Of a DNA stretch of 64,000 nucleotides, positions 8,369 to 16,588 are shown one piece after another. The DNA comes from an uncultured Opitutia bacterium (GTDB taxonomy: Bacteria > Verrucomicrobiota > Verrucomicrobiia > Opitutales > Opitutaceae): contig CAIRCN010000044.1 of the NCBI GenBank assembly GCA_903877135.1, positions 1-64,000 of the forward strand, written 5' to 3'. Both the position numbers and the translations under genes were made by a program. The notes beneath the pieces were generated by a model, which saw only the letters and a list, made by a program, of their open reading frames with translations, was not told the DNA's origin and made no database searches. Numbering within the stretch: the first letter of the stretch is position 1; each line of letters opens with the position of its first letter.

Positions 8369-9280
8369 CTATCGGGCGAGGGCCGGCGTCTCGGGGTTGA
8401 GCGGAAGAAAGTTAAACCAAAGAAACGGATGCTGGCGCACCAAGGTTTCCAGTTGTGTGAGCACGGCCTGGAAATGCGCCCGCGCCACCTGCGTGTTGGC
8501 CTCGCGTTCGGCCGCCGGGCCCGGGGTGAAGACGGGCGACGCATAGATGCGTAGTTCATCCTTCGCGGCATCCGCTACAGCGGTGCAAAATACGACCGGC
8601 CGGTCGAACAGCAGGGCGAGGTGGTAGATGGTGAAGGGAAACAGGCGGCGCGCGCCGAGGAAGAAAAACGGCTCGGACTTCGCGCTGAACTCCAACCGAT
8701 CGCACTTCAGCGCGAGGGAGTCGCCAGCCTCGATGGCCGCTTTCAGATCGAACAGCAGATGGGCGGGATCGTTGACCCAGAGAAACGAGACCTGTGCGCC
8801 ATATCGCGCGCCGAGCAGGCGGGTGTCGGTGGAATTGCCCACGCGCTGCCGGATGATGGAAACACGCCGGCCCCGCTTCCCCAGCAGGTAGCCGAGCAGA
8901 TCGGAGCCGCCAAAGTGAAACGTGCCGAAGAGCGCGGGCCGGTCTGACCGCACCAGCGCCTCGAACGCCGTCTCGTTCTCCGGCTCCAGCATGCAGCGCA
9001 CCGGCACACCGCGTCCCGCCCGAAGCTCGAACATCAGGAACTCCGCAAAGGCGAAAAAGTGCCGCCACACTTCGCCGAGTCGGGCGGGTCGGCCGAGCAC
9101 CACCGCAAGATAAGCACGCGAATGCGCGCGCTGTGGGGGCATGAACGCGAGCCCGACCCATGTGCCGGCCATCAGCATCGGACGGAAAAACCAACCCGGC
9201 CACCAGCGCTCCGCCCACAAAAGGAAGCCGTAGCCCCAGCTTGGGCCGGGATTCCGCGTGAGATTGAACGGCGTGTTCAT
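8369..9280 (-). CDS. LpxL/HtrB-like lipid A-type acyltransferase of the pigment cluster
   Basis: The 303-residue protein resembles the lipid A late acyltransferases. It has an N-terminal membrane-associated segment rich in tryptophan (about 12-40), an H-F-G-G-S-D motif matching H-x4-D, and a C-terminal P-x-x-W-F-N-F-x-P-L segment typical of the family. These enzymes move acyl chains from ACP to a lipid at the inner face of the cytoplasmic membrane. An ACP lies three genes upstream in the same operon, so the enzyme may transfer the aryl polyene itself. A GTG at 9298 could also start it, but the ATG at 9280 overlaps the preceding stop by ATGA and is preferred. Confidence 0.8.
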   Translation of the reverse strand: MNTPFNLTRNPGPSWGYGFLLWAERWWPGWFFRPMLMAGTWVGLAFMPPQRAHSRAYLAVVLGRPARLGEVWRHFFAFAEFLMFELRAGRGVPVRCMLEPENETAFEALVRSDRPALFGTFHFGGSDLLGYLLGKRGRRVSIIRQRVGNSTDTRLLGARYGAQVSFLWVNDPAHLLFDLKAAIEAGDSLALKCDRLEFSAKSEPFFFLGARRLFPFTIYHLALLFDRPVVFCTAVADAAKDELRIYASPVFTPGPAAEREANTQVARAHFQAVLTQLETLVRQHPFLWFNFLPLNPETPALAR

Positions 9281-9933
9281 GACCAATCGAGCGTCCACGC
9301 ACCGCCGGAACCGTGCCAGTGCAACGGCTGGCGCCCGGCCAGCGCCAGCGTGAAATCCTCCAGGGTGGGAATCACTTCATCGGATTGCGGGCCCGGGGTG
9401 AAGGCGACGCGTCCGGTCGCACCCACGGGATTGCGCGTCAAGATCACCGCAAAAGCGAACGACCGTGCCGAGGCCATCTGGTGTTCCAGCAGCCAGCCGC
9501 CGCGTTCCTCGCCGCCGACTAGCGCCACGCGCGGGGACGTTTCGATCAGCGCGGTCAGCAAGGCTTGCTCCACCAGCCGCGTGCGTCCGGCGAGGGGCCA
9601 GAGCCGGGCGATGGGCTGTTGCCGGCCGATCAACACCTGCTGCACGCCGCCTGGATGGATCGACGTCTGGAAAAACAACGGGCTCGCCGCCGGAAAGCTC
9701 AGCAGGAAATCCTCCAGCGCACGCGTCTCGGCAAACGTCGAGGCATAGACCAGTGCGTCCTCCGGCCCGAGCGCGGCACCGTCGAGACACGAGCCGACGA
9801 GCAGGCCGAGGTGAGTCATCCGTCGCACGGCGGTGCGCGGGAATATCGCCGCCAGCCGCAGGCGCGCCTCCGCCGCCGTCTCGTTTTCGGCGGGCACCTC
9901 GACGCGCAGGTGATGGAGGAAGCGCTCAGTCAT
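9277..9933 (-). CDS. Ketosynthase-like chain-length factor (short KS N-terminal domain)
   Basis: The 218-residue protein looks like the short ketoacyl-synthase-like proteins (Pfam Ketoacyl-synt_2 type) found beside the ketosynthase in aryl-polyene clusters. Where a ketosynthase would have its active-site cysteine, the segment reads T-S-I-H-P-G-G-V-Q-Q, so it has no nucleophile. It probably forms a heterodimer with the neighbouring ketosynthase and sets polyene length. The ATG at 9933 overlaps the ketosynthase stop by 8 bases, and the two are surely co-translated. Its own stop overlaps the LpxL-like start. Confidence 0.75.
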   Translation of the reverse strand: MTERFLHHLRVEVPAENETAAEARLRLAAIFPRTAVRRMTHLGLLVGSCLDGAALGPEDALVYASTFAETRALEDFLLSFPAASPLFFQTSIHPGGVQQVLIGRQQPIARLWPLAGRTRLVEQALLTALIETSPRVALVGGEERGGWLLEHQMASARSFAFAVILTRNPVGATGRVAFTPGPQSDEVIPTLEDFTLALAGRQPLHWHGSGGAWTLDWS

Positions 9934-11041
9934 GGGTGAGCAGCATCGCGGCATGGGCGCCGCCAAAAGCATTGCTGGTGAGAACGGCGCCATCGAAGCA
10001 CGCGCTGGCGAATCGCTCGAGCGCCACGGTGTCGGTGAAACTCGGCGCCGCGCCGCCGACCGTGCCGGGAATTTTTCCTTCCGATCCGCGCAGCGCAGCG
10101 AGCGCGATAGCAAGTTCGACGAGCCCGCAACTGCCGAGGGTGTGGCCGAGGCTTCCTTTCCAGGAAACCAGCGGTGCGCCGGGGAACTGTCGCGCCGAGA
10201 CCTCAGCCTCGATTCGTCCCGCCTCAAGCGTGCCGGTGCCGTGGCCTTTGATCCAAACCCGTCGGCCGCCTGCGGCGGCGGCGATCGCGGCAGCGCAAGC
10301 GGCGAACCCTGCGCCGTCCGGCTGGTTGCCCGTGAAGTGAAACATCTCGTTCTGCAGGGCATGCGCCGCAAGCCGGAAGGGCGCGACGTCGCGCGTCAGC
10401 ACGGCAAACGCGGCGCCGTCACCGAGACCGATCGAGCCGGTTTCACGCACCGCGTAGGGGGCGGGCATGGCGCCGTTGAGGATCTTCAGGCTGTGAAACC
10501 CACCGGCGACAAATGGGCTCACGAAATCGAACGAAAAGACCAGCACGCGGTCCACCAACCCGGCGTGCAGCAACCGGGCCGCGTATGCCAGCCCGAGGTG
10601 CGCGGTGACACAGGCGTGCGAGAAGACATGCACATGCTCGCCCCAGGCGAACTCGCGCCGCAGCAATTCCACGCTGGCGAACGGCGGGCCGTGCGCGAGG
10701 TGGCGCGCATCATGTTCGCGCGTGAAGGCATAGAGACTGCCGACCCCGAAGTTGCTGCTCGTGACGATGACCGGGGCGCGCACTGAACCCCACGCCGCCA
10801 GTGGAATGCCCGCGGCCATCCGGCGTAGCTTAGGCAGCCAGCGCGGTGGCAGTGTTTCGTCCATGGATCCGGTCAAGGCGAGCGGGACAAGGTCTCCGCC
10901 ATCACGGCCGAGCACAGGGGTGAGTTCGAGCGCGCGTCGACCCGCGAGGAGCGCGGATGCCGTGGCCGTGGCGTTGCCGAACGGCGTGAGACAGTCGCAG
11001 GCCACGATGCCCGCAGGTAGTTGATCGGCCGGCACGTTCAT
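9926..11041 (-). CDS. Beta-ketoacyl-ACP synthase of the pigment cluster
   Basis: The 371-residue protein is a condensing enzyme of the FabF/KS-alpha class. The catalytic triad is complete: Cys144 in SHACVTAHLG, a histidine in KGHGTGT, and a histidine in GSLGHTLGSCG. It would extend the aryl-primed chain with malonyl-ACP units on the ACP encoded just upstream. The ATG at 11041 was chosen because it follows the ACP stop by 13 bases and begins the family N terminus; an upstream start would run into the ACP gene. The chain-length-factor-like partner overlaps its 3' end. Confidence 0.85.
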   Translation of the reverse strand: MNVPADQLPAGIVACDCLTPFGNATATASALLAGRRALELTPVLGRDGGDLVPLALTGSMDETLPPRWLPKLRRMAAGIPLAAWGSVRAPVIVTSSNFGVGSLYAFTREHDARHLAHGPPFASVELLRREFAWGEHVHVFSHACVTAHLGLAYAARLLHAGLVDRVLVFSFDFVSPFVAGGFHSLKILNGAMPAPYAVRETGSIGLGDGAAFAVLTRDVAPFRLAAHALQNEMFHFTGNQPDGAGFAACAAAIAAAAGGRRVWIKGHGTGTLEAGRIEAEVSARQFPGAPLVSWKGSLGHTLGSCGLVELAIALAALRGSEGKIPGTVGGAAPSFTDTVALERFASACFDGAVLTSNAFGGAHAAMLLTHD

Positions 11042-11054
11042 TTCAGCAGGACAC

Positions 11055-11321
11055 TCAGACGCTAGGCGAATGGGCGCGAAGATAGGCCGCGAGGGTGTTG
11101 ACACTGCCGAGCGCCTGGCGCGACTCCTCGCTGCTGCCGATTTTCACCCCGAACTCCTTCTCTAGCGCCAGCACGAGTTCAAGAGCATCGATCGAGTCGA
11201 GGCCGAGGCGCGGCGAACCGATGAGCGGCTCATCGTCAGGAATATCACCGGGCTGGATGCCCTCGAGCTGGAGCGTGGCGATGATCAGGGTTTTGAGCCG
11301 AAGTTTTAGGGGGTCGGACAT
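11055..11321 (-). CDS. Acyl carrier protein
   Basis: The 88-residue acidic protein is an acyl carrier protein. Ser43 in the L-D-S-I-D-A-L-E-L motif is the expected phosphopantetheine attachment site. It would carry the growing polyene for the adjacent ketosynthase pair, the ligase and the acyltransferase. Related clusters usually encode two carrier proteins; only this one is seen. A 234-base gap separates it from the methyltransferase upstream. That gap has a small hairpin (11458-11474, six-base stem) without a T tract and no convincing gene, so transcription may read through or start again here. Confidence 0.9.
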   Translation of the reverse strand: MSDPLKLRLKTLIIATLQLEGIQPGDIPDDEPLIGSPRLGLDSIDALELVLALEKEFGVKIGSSEESRQALGSVNTLAAYLRAHSPSV

Positions 11322-11555
11322 GGGAAAATCAGGCGGAACAGGTGGCAGAATTTACTGCCGCCGAAACTGCTGGGTGGTTGCTCACGAGGCGTGGGCGCAT
11401 CATCAACCGAAATTCGCGGCAGGTCCAGCCTCGGCGGGCACGTGTTTGCTTCGGGTTTCCCGCCGCTTGCGGGACGACCTGGGCCGTGGAGCGTCGAAGC
11501 GAGGATCCCATCGGATATGCGGGCGGGCGGCAGGGAGAAAAAGGCAGGATTACGC

Positions 11556-12299
11556 TCAGGTAGTAGCCGACCGAGCCTTCATTGCCGTGTATTCGCTGAA
11601 TAGGCCGAGGGCGGTGTCGCGTTTCACCGCAGTGAGACCTGCGGCCATCAGCGCGCTGAGCACGGATGCGGGCGGCACGCAGGCGTCCATGGTCTCCCAG
11701 TAATAACGCATCATGTCGCGCGCATCTGTGCTGCGGGTGAACAGCTGCGTAAGAAATGGATAGATGCGGCCGAAATAGAGCCGGAAGAAAAACCCCGCAA
11801 CGCGGCCGCCCGGTTTCGTGATTTCAAGGATCAACAGCCTCCCCTCGGGCTTCAGCACCCGGCAGTATTCGCGGAACGTCGTCTCCAGGTCAGTGACATG
11901 GCGTAGCGCATAACCCATCGTCAGAAAATCGAAGAAATTGTCCGGGAACGGCAGCGCCTCGGCGCGGCCCTGAACGAAGTGCGCCCCGAGTTTGGTCCGC
12001 GCCACGGCGAGCATCCCTTCACTGGGATCCAAGCAGGTGATGTTCTCCGCGGTGCCGAGGATTTTTTCCGCCTCGACTGCCACCAGTCCGGTGCCGCAGG
12101 CCACATCAAGCAAATGATCCGGCGGACGCAGGCCGTGCTGCCTCAGCGTCCGACGGCGGTAGGAGGCACCGCTGCGCAGGAAGCCCCAGTCCACCACGGA
12201 ATCATAATGCTTCGCTCCCTGGTCGAACAGCCGGTTGACGAATTCCGGCTTGGCCTCGGGGGTGGCGTAATGGGCAACCAGTGTGGGATGGGGACGCAT
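11556..12299 (-). CDS. UbiE-like SAM-dependent methyltransferase
   Basis: The 247-residue protein is a class I SAM methyltransferase of the UbiE/MenG type. It has the SAM-binding loop LLDVACGTG, an acidic residue ending the second strand in CLDPSEGML, and a post-strand region FPDNFFDFLTMGYALRH typical of the family. In aryl-polyene clusters a methyltransferase decorates the aryl head group; a role in quinone biosynthesis is the alternative. The ATG at 12299 lies four bases after the stop of a small upstream reading frame, supporting it over a GTG at 12329. It appears to be an early gene of the pigment operon. Confidence 0.8.
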   Translation of the reverse strand: MRPHPTLVAHYATPEAKPEFVNRLFDQGAKHYDSVVDWGFLRSGASYRRRTLRQHGLRPPDHLLDVACGTGLVAVEAEKILGTAENITCLDPSEGMLAVARTKLGAHFVQGRAEALPFPDNFFDFLTMGYALRHVTDLETTFREYCRVLKPEGRLLILEITKPGGRVAGFFFRLYFGRIYPFLTQLFTRSTDARDMMRYYWETMDACVPPASVLSALMAAGLTAVKRDTALGLFSEYTAMKARSATT

Positions 12300-12303
12300 G
12301 CCG

Positions 12304-12489
12304 TCAAAGAGGCTCAACGCTAAGACCACGTGCGGGCGACACTGGAGAGTCGGAACCGAGGCAGCGGCGCTTCAGCACTTCGTCTTGGGTATTCTGGTTC
12401 GCCAAGCTTTCGCCACACCGGTTCTTGTCGGCAATCAGTTGCCCCAGCCGCACAAGCAGGTCTTCAAAGTCCAAGTTCTCGTTGCTCAT
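12304..12489 (-). CDS. Small hypothetical protein upstream of the methyltransferase
   Basis: A possible 61-residue gene begins with ATG at 12489 and stops four bases before the methyltransferase ATG. The N-terminal 40 residues look like protein, with an amphipathic helix (E-D-L-L-V-R-L-G-Q-L-I-A-D) and charged residues. The C-terminal 20 residues are low in information. No ribosome binding site is obvious, and the family is not recognised. It may be a leader peptide, a small structural partner, or a chance open frame; the close spacing is the main reason to list it. Confidence 0.35.
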   Translation of the reverse strand: MSNENLDFEDLLVRLGQLIADKNRCGESLANQNTQDEVLKRRCLGSDSPVSPARGLSVEPL

Positions 12490-12549
12490 GGGCTCAGCCT
12501 ACCAACAAATGCGGCTCAATCGCATGGGGTAAAACCCCACCATCCGGCC

Positions 12550-12578
12550 AGCAGGCTAACTGGCGCGGCAAGTGTCAA
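12550..12578 (-). promoter_or_regulatory. Possible promoter of the pigment operon
   Basis: A perfect TTGACA box lies on the minus strand at 12578-12573, upstream of the small gene and methyltransferase. The -10 box is poor: CCTGCT at 12555-12550 with a 17-base spacer is the best at normal spacing. A short GGGG/CCCC hairpin follows in the presumed leader near 12525-12540. This is a weak call based on one good hexamer. Confidence 0.25.
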
Positions 12579-12669
12579 ACGCGAGCCCATGGCATCGACC
12601 CAGCCGCCTCGACACCCGGGACCAAATTATGATTGTCGTCGCCGGGCCCGGAACGCTAGCTGCAACCCG

Positions 12670-13473
12670 ATGGCCATGCGGTTTTGCATTCTCGGCAGCG
12701 GCAGTTCGGGCAACGCGGCGTTGCTCATCACCGAGGGAGCGCGCGTGCTGGTCGACGCCGGGTTTTCCGCCCGCAAGCTCGGGACGCTGCTGGCCGCGGT
12801 CGGCGAATCGCTAGAGCGGATCGACGCAGTCTTCCTCACTCACGAACATGGCGATCATGCCGCAGGCGTCGAAGGTATGAAGCGTTTCCCGCACATCCGC
12901 GTCTTCGCCAACGCCGCCACGGCCCGCGCCGTGCAGGCGGGCCTCGGGCACCGGCCCGACTGGCAGATGTTCGAGACGGGCGCGCGCTTCCGGTTTCGCG
13001 ATCTCGAGATCGAGAGCTTCACGGTGCCGCACGACGCGCAGGAGCCGGTGGGTTTCCGCTTTTCAACAGGTCGCGACGGCGATCTGTTCGCCCCGCGCCG
13101 CTCGCTGGCGTTTCTCACCGACCTCGGCCACGCACCACAGCATGTGCGCGAGCACATCCGCGCCTGCGAGGTCGTCGTAGTCGAGGCCAACCACTGTTCG
13201 GAACTCCTCAAAGCCGACACGAAGCGCCCGTGGTCAACCAAACAGCGCATCAGTGGCCGGCACGGGCACCTCTCCAACGAGACCGCGCGCGAATTGCTCG
13301 CCGGCGTGGCGAGCCCCCACTGGCGGCGCGTTTACCTAACGCACCTCTCACGCGACTGCAACACGCCGGCCGCCGTCGAGCTCGCGTTCGCCAGCGTGCG
13401 CGCGGCGCTGGCGGCGTGCGAGTTTGCCGTGGTCGCGCCGGGCGAGAGCACGCCGTTCTACGAGCTGGCGTGA
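12670..13473 (+). CDS. MBL-fold metal-dependent hydrolase (YycJ/WalJ-like)
   Basis: The 267-residue protein is a metallo-beta-lactamase-fold hydrolase. It starts with the typical RFCILGSGSSGN segment, has the metal motif THEHGDH, a later VVEANHC segment and a conserved SGRHGHLSN-like stretch found in the YycJ group. Members act as exonucleases or phosphodiesterases in the cytoplasm; the exact substrate is unknown. The start could be the ATG at 12670 or the one six bases later. It is transcribed divergently from the pigment operon across a 180-base gap with no other feature than the weak promoter noted, and is convergent with an MFS gene 24 bases on. Confidence 0.85.
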   Translation: MAMRFCILGSGSSGNAALLITEGARVLVDAGFSARKLGTLLAAVGESLERIDAVFLTHEHGDHAAGVEGMKRFPHIRVFANAATARAVQAGLGHRPDWQMFETGARFRFRDLEIESFTVPHDAQEPVGFRFSTGRDGDLFAPRRSLAFLTDLGHAPQHVREHIRACEVVVVEANHCSELLKADTKRPWSTKQRISGRHGHLSNETARELLAGVASPHWRRVYLTHLSRDCNTPAAVELAFASVRAALAACEFAVVAPGESTPFYELA

Positions 13474-13497
13474 GGCGAAAGCCGGCCTGCGAACCGC

Positions 13498-14847
13498 TCA
13501 GTGCGTGTCGCCCTTTTTCAGGCTCTTCCGGTGCGCGATCGAATACATCAGGACGGCCCCGAGCAGCCCGAACGGCACTTGGTAATAAAAATAGTAATCC
13601 CACCCGTAGCGATCGAGCACCCAGCCAAGTCCCTTGATGGCCAGTGCCGCGCCGAAATACTGAAAAGCATCGATCACGCCGGAGGCGAAGGCAGCCATCT
13701 TGCGCCCGCCGATGTCCATCGCCGCGGCCGGGCCGAGTAGCGAATGCGTCGAGTTCACCGTAAGCGCGATGAGCACGACAAGCACGAGCGCCCAGTTGAC
13801 CGACGTGACCTGCGCGGCGACGAAGGTGACGACAATCTGGAGCCCGTAGATGATCGCGGCGACCGGCGCGCGCCGCGAGTGGAAGAACCGGTCCGAAATC
13901 CAGCCCGAGAGCAGCGAGCCGGCCGAGGCGGCGATGGGAATCGCCAAGCCGAGCAACTGAAACTTCAGTCCTCGCTGGTCCAGATGGTGCACGTCCTGAA
14001 AGAAGCGGGGAAACCACTGGTCGATGCTCTGCCGCACCGCGCCTGTGCAGGCGTAGGCAAACGCGATGATCCACACGACCCGGTTGGTGACAATTTGCTT
14101 AAAGACCACGCCCAACGCCGTGCGCACTTCGGTGTCAGCATGGTCGGCCTCGCCTGCGAACAGGTTCTTGAAGCCGCACTCCTCGGGCGTGTCCTTGACG
14201 AAGACGGCGAGCAGCACCGCGACCGCCGCGGCGATCAGCGCCGGAATCCAGAACAGCCAGCGCCAGTGCTGCGGCGGCACATGCCACATGCCGATGAACA
14301 CAAAGCCCGCCAGCAGTGCGGGCAGCAACCAGTTCGCCACCCCGCGCCCGAGGTTGATCATACACCCGAAGATGCCGGCGAAGGTGCCGCGCTCCTTCTC
14401 GCTGAACCACGCGCTATTGATCTTAATGAAGCCGGGCGCACCAAACGACTGCGCGTAGCCGTTGATGCCCCAGAGCAGTGCGAAGAGCCATAGCATGCCC
14501 CAGAACGACGCCGCGCCGAACAGCAGGCTCATCGTCACCGTGCCCGCGGCGCCGATCAGCATCGCGCGTTTGCCGCCGATGCGGTCGGTGAGCAGGCCGT
14601 TGATGATCTGCCCGCAGCCGTAGGCCACGAACTGGCACGAGAGGATCGTGCTGATGTCCGACTTCGAGAAGAAAAACTCGTCGCTGATCGCCTTGTTCGC
14701 GTAGGAAAAATTGTAGCGGCAGAGGTAGAAGCTCGTATAGGTCAGGCCGATGACCGCCCAGTTCAGCCCGCGGCGCGGCCGGAAGCCATGGGGGAGGCTG
14801 GGGCGCGCCTCATAATGAACCGGCGGGGTAGCGGAAGCGTCACTCAT
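13498..14847 (-). CDS. MFS transporter, organophosphate:phosphate antiporter (GlpT/UhpT) type
   Basis: The 449-residue protein has about 12 membrane helices and resembles the GlpT/UhpT/UhpC branch of the major facilitator superfamily. The N-terminal segment with Y-L-C-R-Y-N-F-S is the family's conserved R-Y-N region in helix 1, and D-R-I-G-G-K-R matches the loop 2-3 MFS signature. Such proteins exchange sugar phosphates or glycerol 3-phosphate for phosphate. The next upstream gene is a second member, on the same strand and 78 bases away, so the two are probably co-transcribed. The substrate is not known. Confidence 0.85.
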   Translation of the reverse strand: MSDASATPPVHYEARPSLPHGFRPRRGLNWAVIGLTYTSFYLCRYNFSYANKAISDEFFFSKSDISTILSCQFVAYGCGQIINGLLTDRIGGKRAMLIGAAGTVTMSLLFGAASFWGMLWLFALLWGINGYAQSFGAPGFIKINSAWFSEKERGTFAGIFGCMINLGRGVANWLLPALLAGFVFIGMWHVPPQHWRWLFWIPALIAAAVAVLLAVFVKDTPEECGFKNLFAGEADHADTEVRTALGVVFKQIVTNRVVWIIAFAYACTGAVRQSIDQWFPRFFQDVHHLDQRGLKFQLLGLAIPIAASAGSLLSGWISDRFFHSRRAPVAAIIYGLQIVVTFVAAQVTSVNWALVLVVLIALTVNSTHSLLGPAAAMDIGGRKMAAFASGVIDAFQYFGAALAIKGLGWVLDRYGWDYYFYYQVPFGLLGAVLMYSIAHRKSLKKGDTH

Positions 14848-14925
14848 GGGCTGGGGTTGTAACGCAATCGTAACCTAGCGCACGGAAAATCCGTGCCCGC
14901 CCCGCACCACGCTACCGCCGCCCGC

Positions 14926-16401
14926 TCAACTGATGGCCGGCGCCGGCTTCTGCTCGTGCTCGGCGATGTATTTGCGCGTCGCAGCAGGCAGCTCGTGCCA
15001 GAGGCGCCAGGCAATGATGCCGCCCGCCAGGGCAAAGGGCATCAGGAAGATCGGCCACCACTGCCAGTTGATTCCGGACAAAATGCCCACGCACACCGAC
15101 TGCACGCTGCTCCCAAGGTAGACGCAGCCGTCGACGATGCCCGAGCACGTCGCGGTGGCCTTGCGCCCGCCGAAGTCCGCCGCCGCCGAGCCCGACATCA
15201 GCGAGTGCACGCCTGTCACCGCCGCCACGATCAACAGGGCCGCAAGCCCCACCACGATCGGCTGCGTCTTCAACGCCATCGCCATTACCGCCGCCATCAT
15301 CAGCATGAATGCGCAAAACAGCGCCGCTGGCGGCCCGCGCCGCGACTGGAAAAACTTGTCCGAGATCAGCCCGCCGGCAAATCCACCTACGATCCCGAAG
15401 AGGCACAGCAGGAGCCCCCAGTTGCCCACGATCTCCTCCGCTCCCGGCTGCGGCACCTGTTTCGCGAAAATGATATACCACTGCATGATCCCATTGCGTA
15501 GCACGCCCGCTGTCATCTCTACACCCGCCAGCATCAGCATCAGTGGGCTGCAGAAGACTTTCTTCAGCAGTTCCATCGTCGTGTAGGTCTCGTGCATGTG
15601 TCCCGACGACGCGTCATGCGTTTCGAGATAGGGAAAGCCGGCTTCCTCCGAAGTTTCCTTGATCAACCACCCATCAAGCGCTGCCCAGACGAGGAGAATG
15701 GCGGCCGGAATGAAAAACACCGCCCAAGTGGCGTCGACCGCTGAGCCGGAAATCGCGAACACGCGCTGCACCAGCCCGTGCAACCAGCTCAACTCGCCGG
15801 TCGGATTCGCCTTCGACATCTTCAGAATCTCCAGGCCCCAGTCGAAGGCGAAATACACGCCAAACGAAATCAGCGTCCCGAAGATCGCACCAAAGACGCC
15901 GCGCTCCCGCACATGGAACCAGTTCGCGTTCACCTTGATGATCGAGACTGCGCCATAGCTCTGGAAATACATGTTGAGTGCATAAAGGGCCACGAACGGC
16001 CAGAACAGCGGGATCTGCGTGCGGCCTGTCAGCACCAGCCACGTGATCACCCCAAGCGCGATATTCGCAAACGAGGCCCCCAGCGCCGCAATGATGATGC
16101 CCTTTTTCCCGCCAATCCGGTCCACCAGCGGCCCGTTCACTAGGAACGACAGCGCATACACGCCCGTCCCCGCCGCGAAGATCCACCCGAAGTCCTCGTT
16201 AGACATCAGCGTCCCGAATGCGTTCTTCGCCACCGCGAGGTTGTAGCGCCCCATATAGAGGAACGCATAGGTCATCCCGAGCGGAAACCAGTTGATCAAG
16301 CGCCGGTTCATGAACCACGAGCCGTGCTTCAGCGGGTTGTTGTAGAAGTAAATGGCAAGGACAGCCGTGAGACAGATCGCGACGATGCTGAGCGATGACA
16401 T
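14926..16401 (-). CDS. MFS transporter, organophosphate:phosphate antiporter type (second copy)
   Basis: The 491-residue protein has an extra N-terminal helix (about 1-22) and then an MFS core with Y-M-G-R-Y-N-L and D-R-I-G-G-K-K motifs, matching the paralogue downstream at 13498-14847. The sequences have diverged clearly, so this is not a recent duplication. One of the two may act as a sensor-like or specialised transporter, as UhpC does beside UhpT; no two-component genes are adjacent, so that stays speculative. The ATG at 16401 begins a plausible membrane segment. Confidence 0.85.
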   Translation of the reverse strand: MSSLSIVAICLTAVLAIYFYNNPLKHGSWFMNRRLINWFPLGMTYAFLYMGRYNLAVAKNAFGTLMSNEDFGWIFAAGTGVYALSFLVNGPLVDRIGGKKGIIIAALGASFANIALGVITWLVLTGRTQIPLFWPFVALYALNMYFQSYGAVSIIKVNANWFHVRERGVFGAIFGTLISFGVYFAFDWGLEILKMSKANPTGELSWLHGLVQRVFAISGSAVDATWAVFFIPAAILLVWAALDGWLIKETSEEAGFPYLETHDASSGHMHETYTTMELLKKVFCSPLMLMLAGVEMTAGVLRNGIMQWYIIFAKQVPQPGAEEIVGNWGLLLCLFGIVGGFAGGLISDKFFQSRRGPPAALFCAFMLMMAAVMAMALKTQPIVVGLAALLIVAAVTGVHSLMSGSAAADFGGRKATATCSGIVDGCVYLGSSVQSVCVGILSGINWQWWPIFLMPFALAGGIIAWRLWHELPAATRKYIAEHEQKPAPAIS

Positions 16402-16521
16402 GGGGTGCGTTGGGCTTTGGGCGGGGCACGGCCCGGCCGCGGAGGCGGACGGGAGGCCATGCTCACCGTGCCGTCTTTAGCGGAACGCCCGCCCGGTGCA
16501 CGGAAAAAAGCGCCGCCCGAT

Positions 16522-16539
16522 TGTGACAAACGTGTGACA
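16522..16539 (+). repeat. Direct repeat TGTGACA upstream of pyruvate kinase
   Basis: Two copies of TGTGACA lie at 16522-16528 and 16533-16539, exactly 11 bases apart, 50-67 bases before the pyruvate kinase start. The one-turn spacing would put both on the same face of the helix, which suggests a binding site for a regulator, but no known site is matched. Confidence 0.3.
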
Positions 16540-16588
16540 GCCGCCGCGCTTGCGCCTCTAGTCCGTTTTCTGCATCAATGATTCCTCC

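Larger units (their letters stand above)
1571..12489. other. Aryl-polyene/xanthomonadin-type biosynthetic gene cluster
   Basis: Eleven adjacent genes fit one pathway. The chorismatase would make the aryl acid, the AMP ligase would activate it, and ACP, ketosynthase and chain-length factor would extend it. The methyltransferase would decorate the head group, the two acyltransferases and GT2 would build a lipid conjugate, and the LolA domain and RND exporter would move it to the envelope. All but the chorismatase are on the minus strand, with ATGA overlaps at 3826-3829, 7576-7579 and 9277-9280. Ketoreductase, dehydratase, thioesterase and a second ACP are not found here, so the cluster is either incomplete or relies on genes elsewhere. 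Confidence 0.75.

Noticed and set aside
11322-11555. Short frames between ACP and methyltransferase as a missing second ACP
   Set aside because: None has a D-S-L/I motif or ACP-like acidic composition.
16522-16539. CRP site before pyruvate kinase
   Set aside because: The halves are direct repeats rather than the inverted TGTGA-N6-TCACA arrangement.
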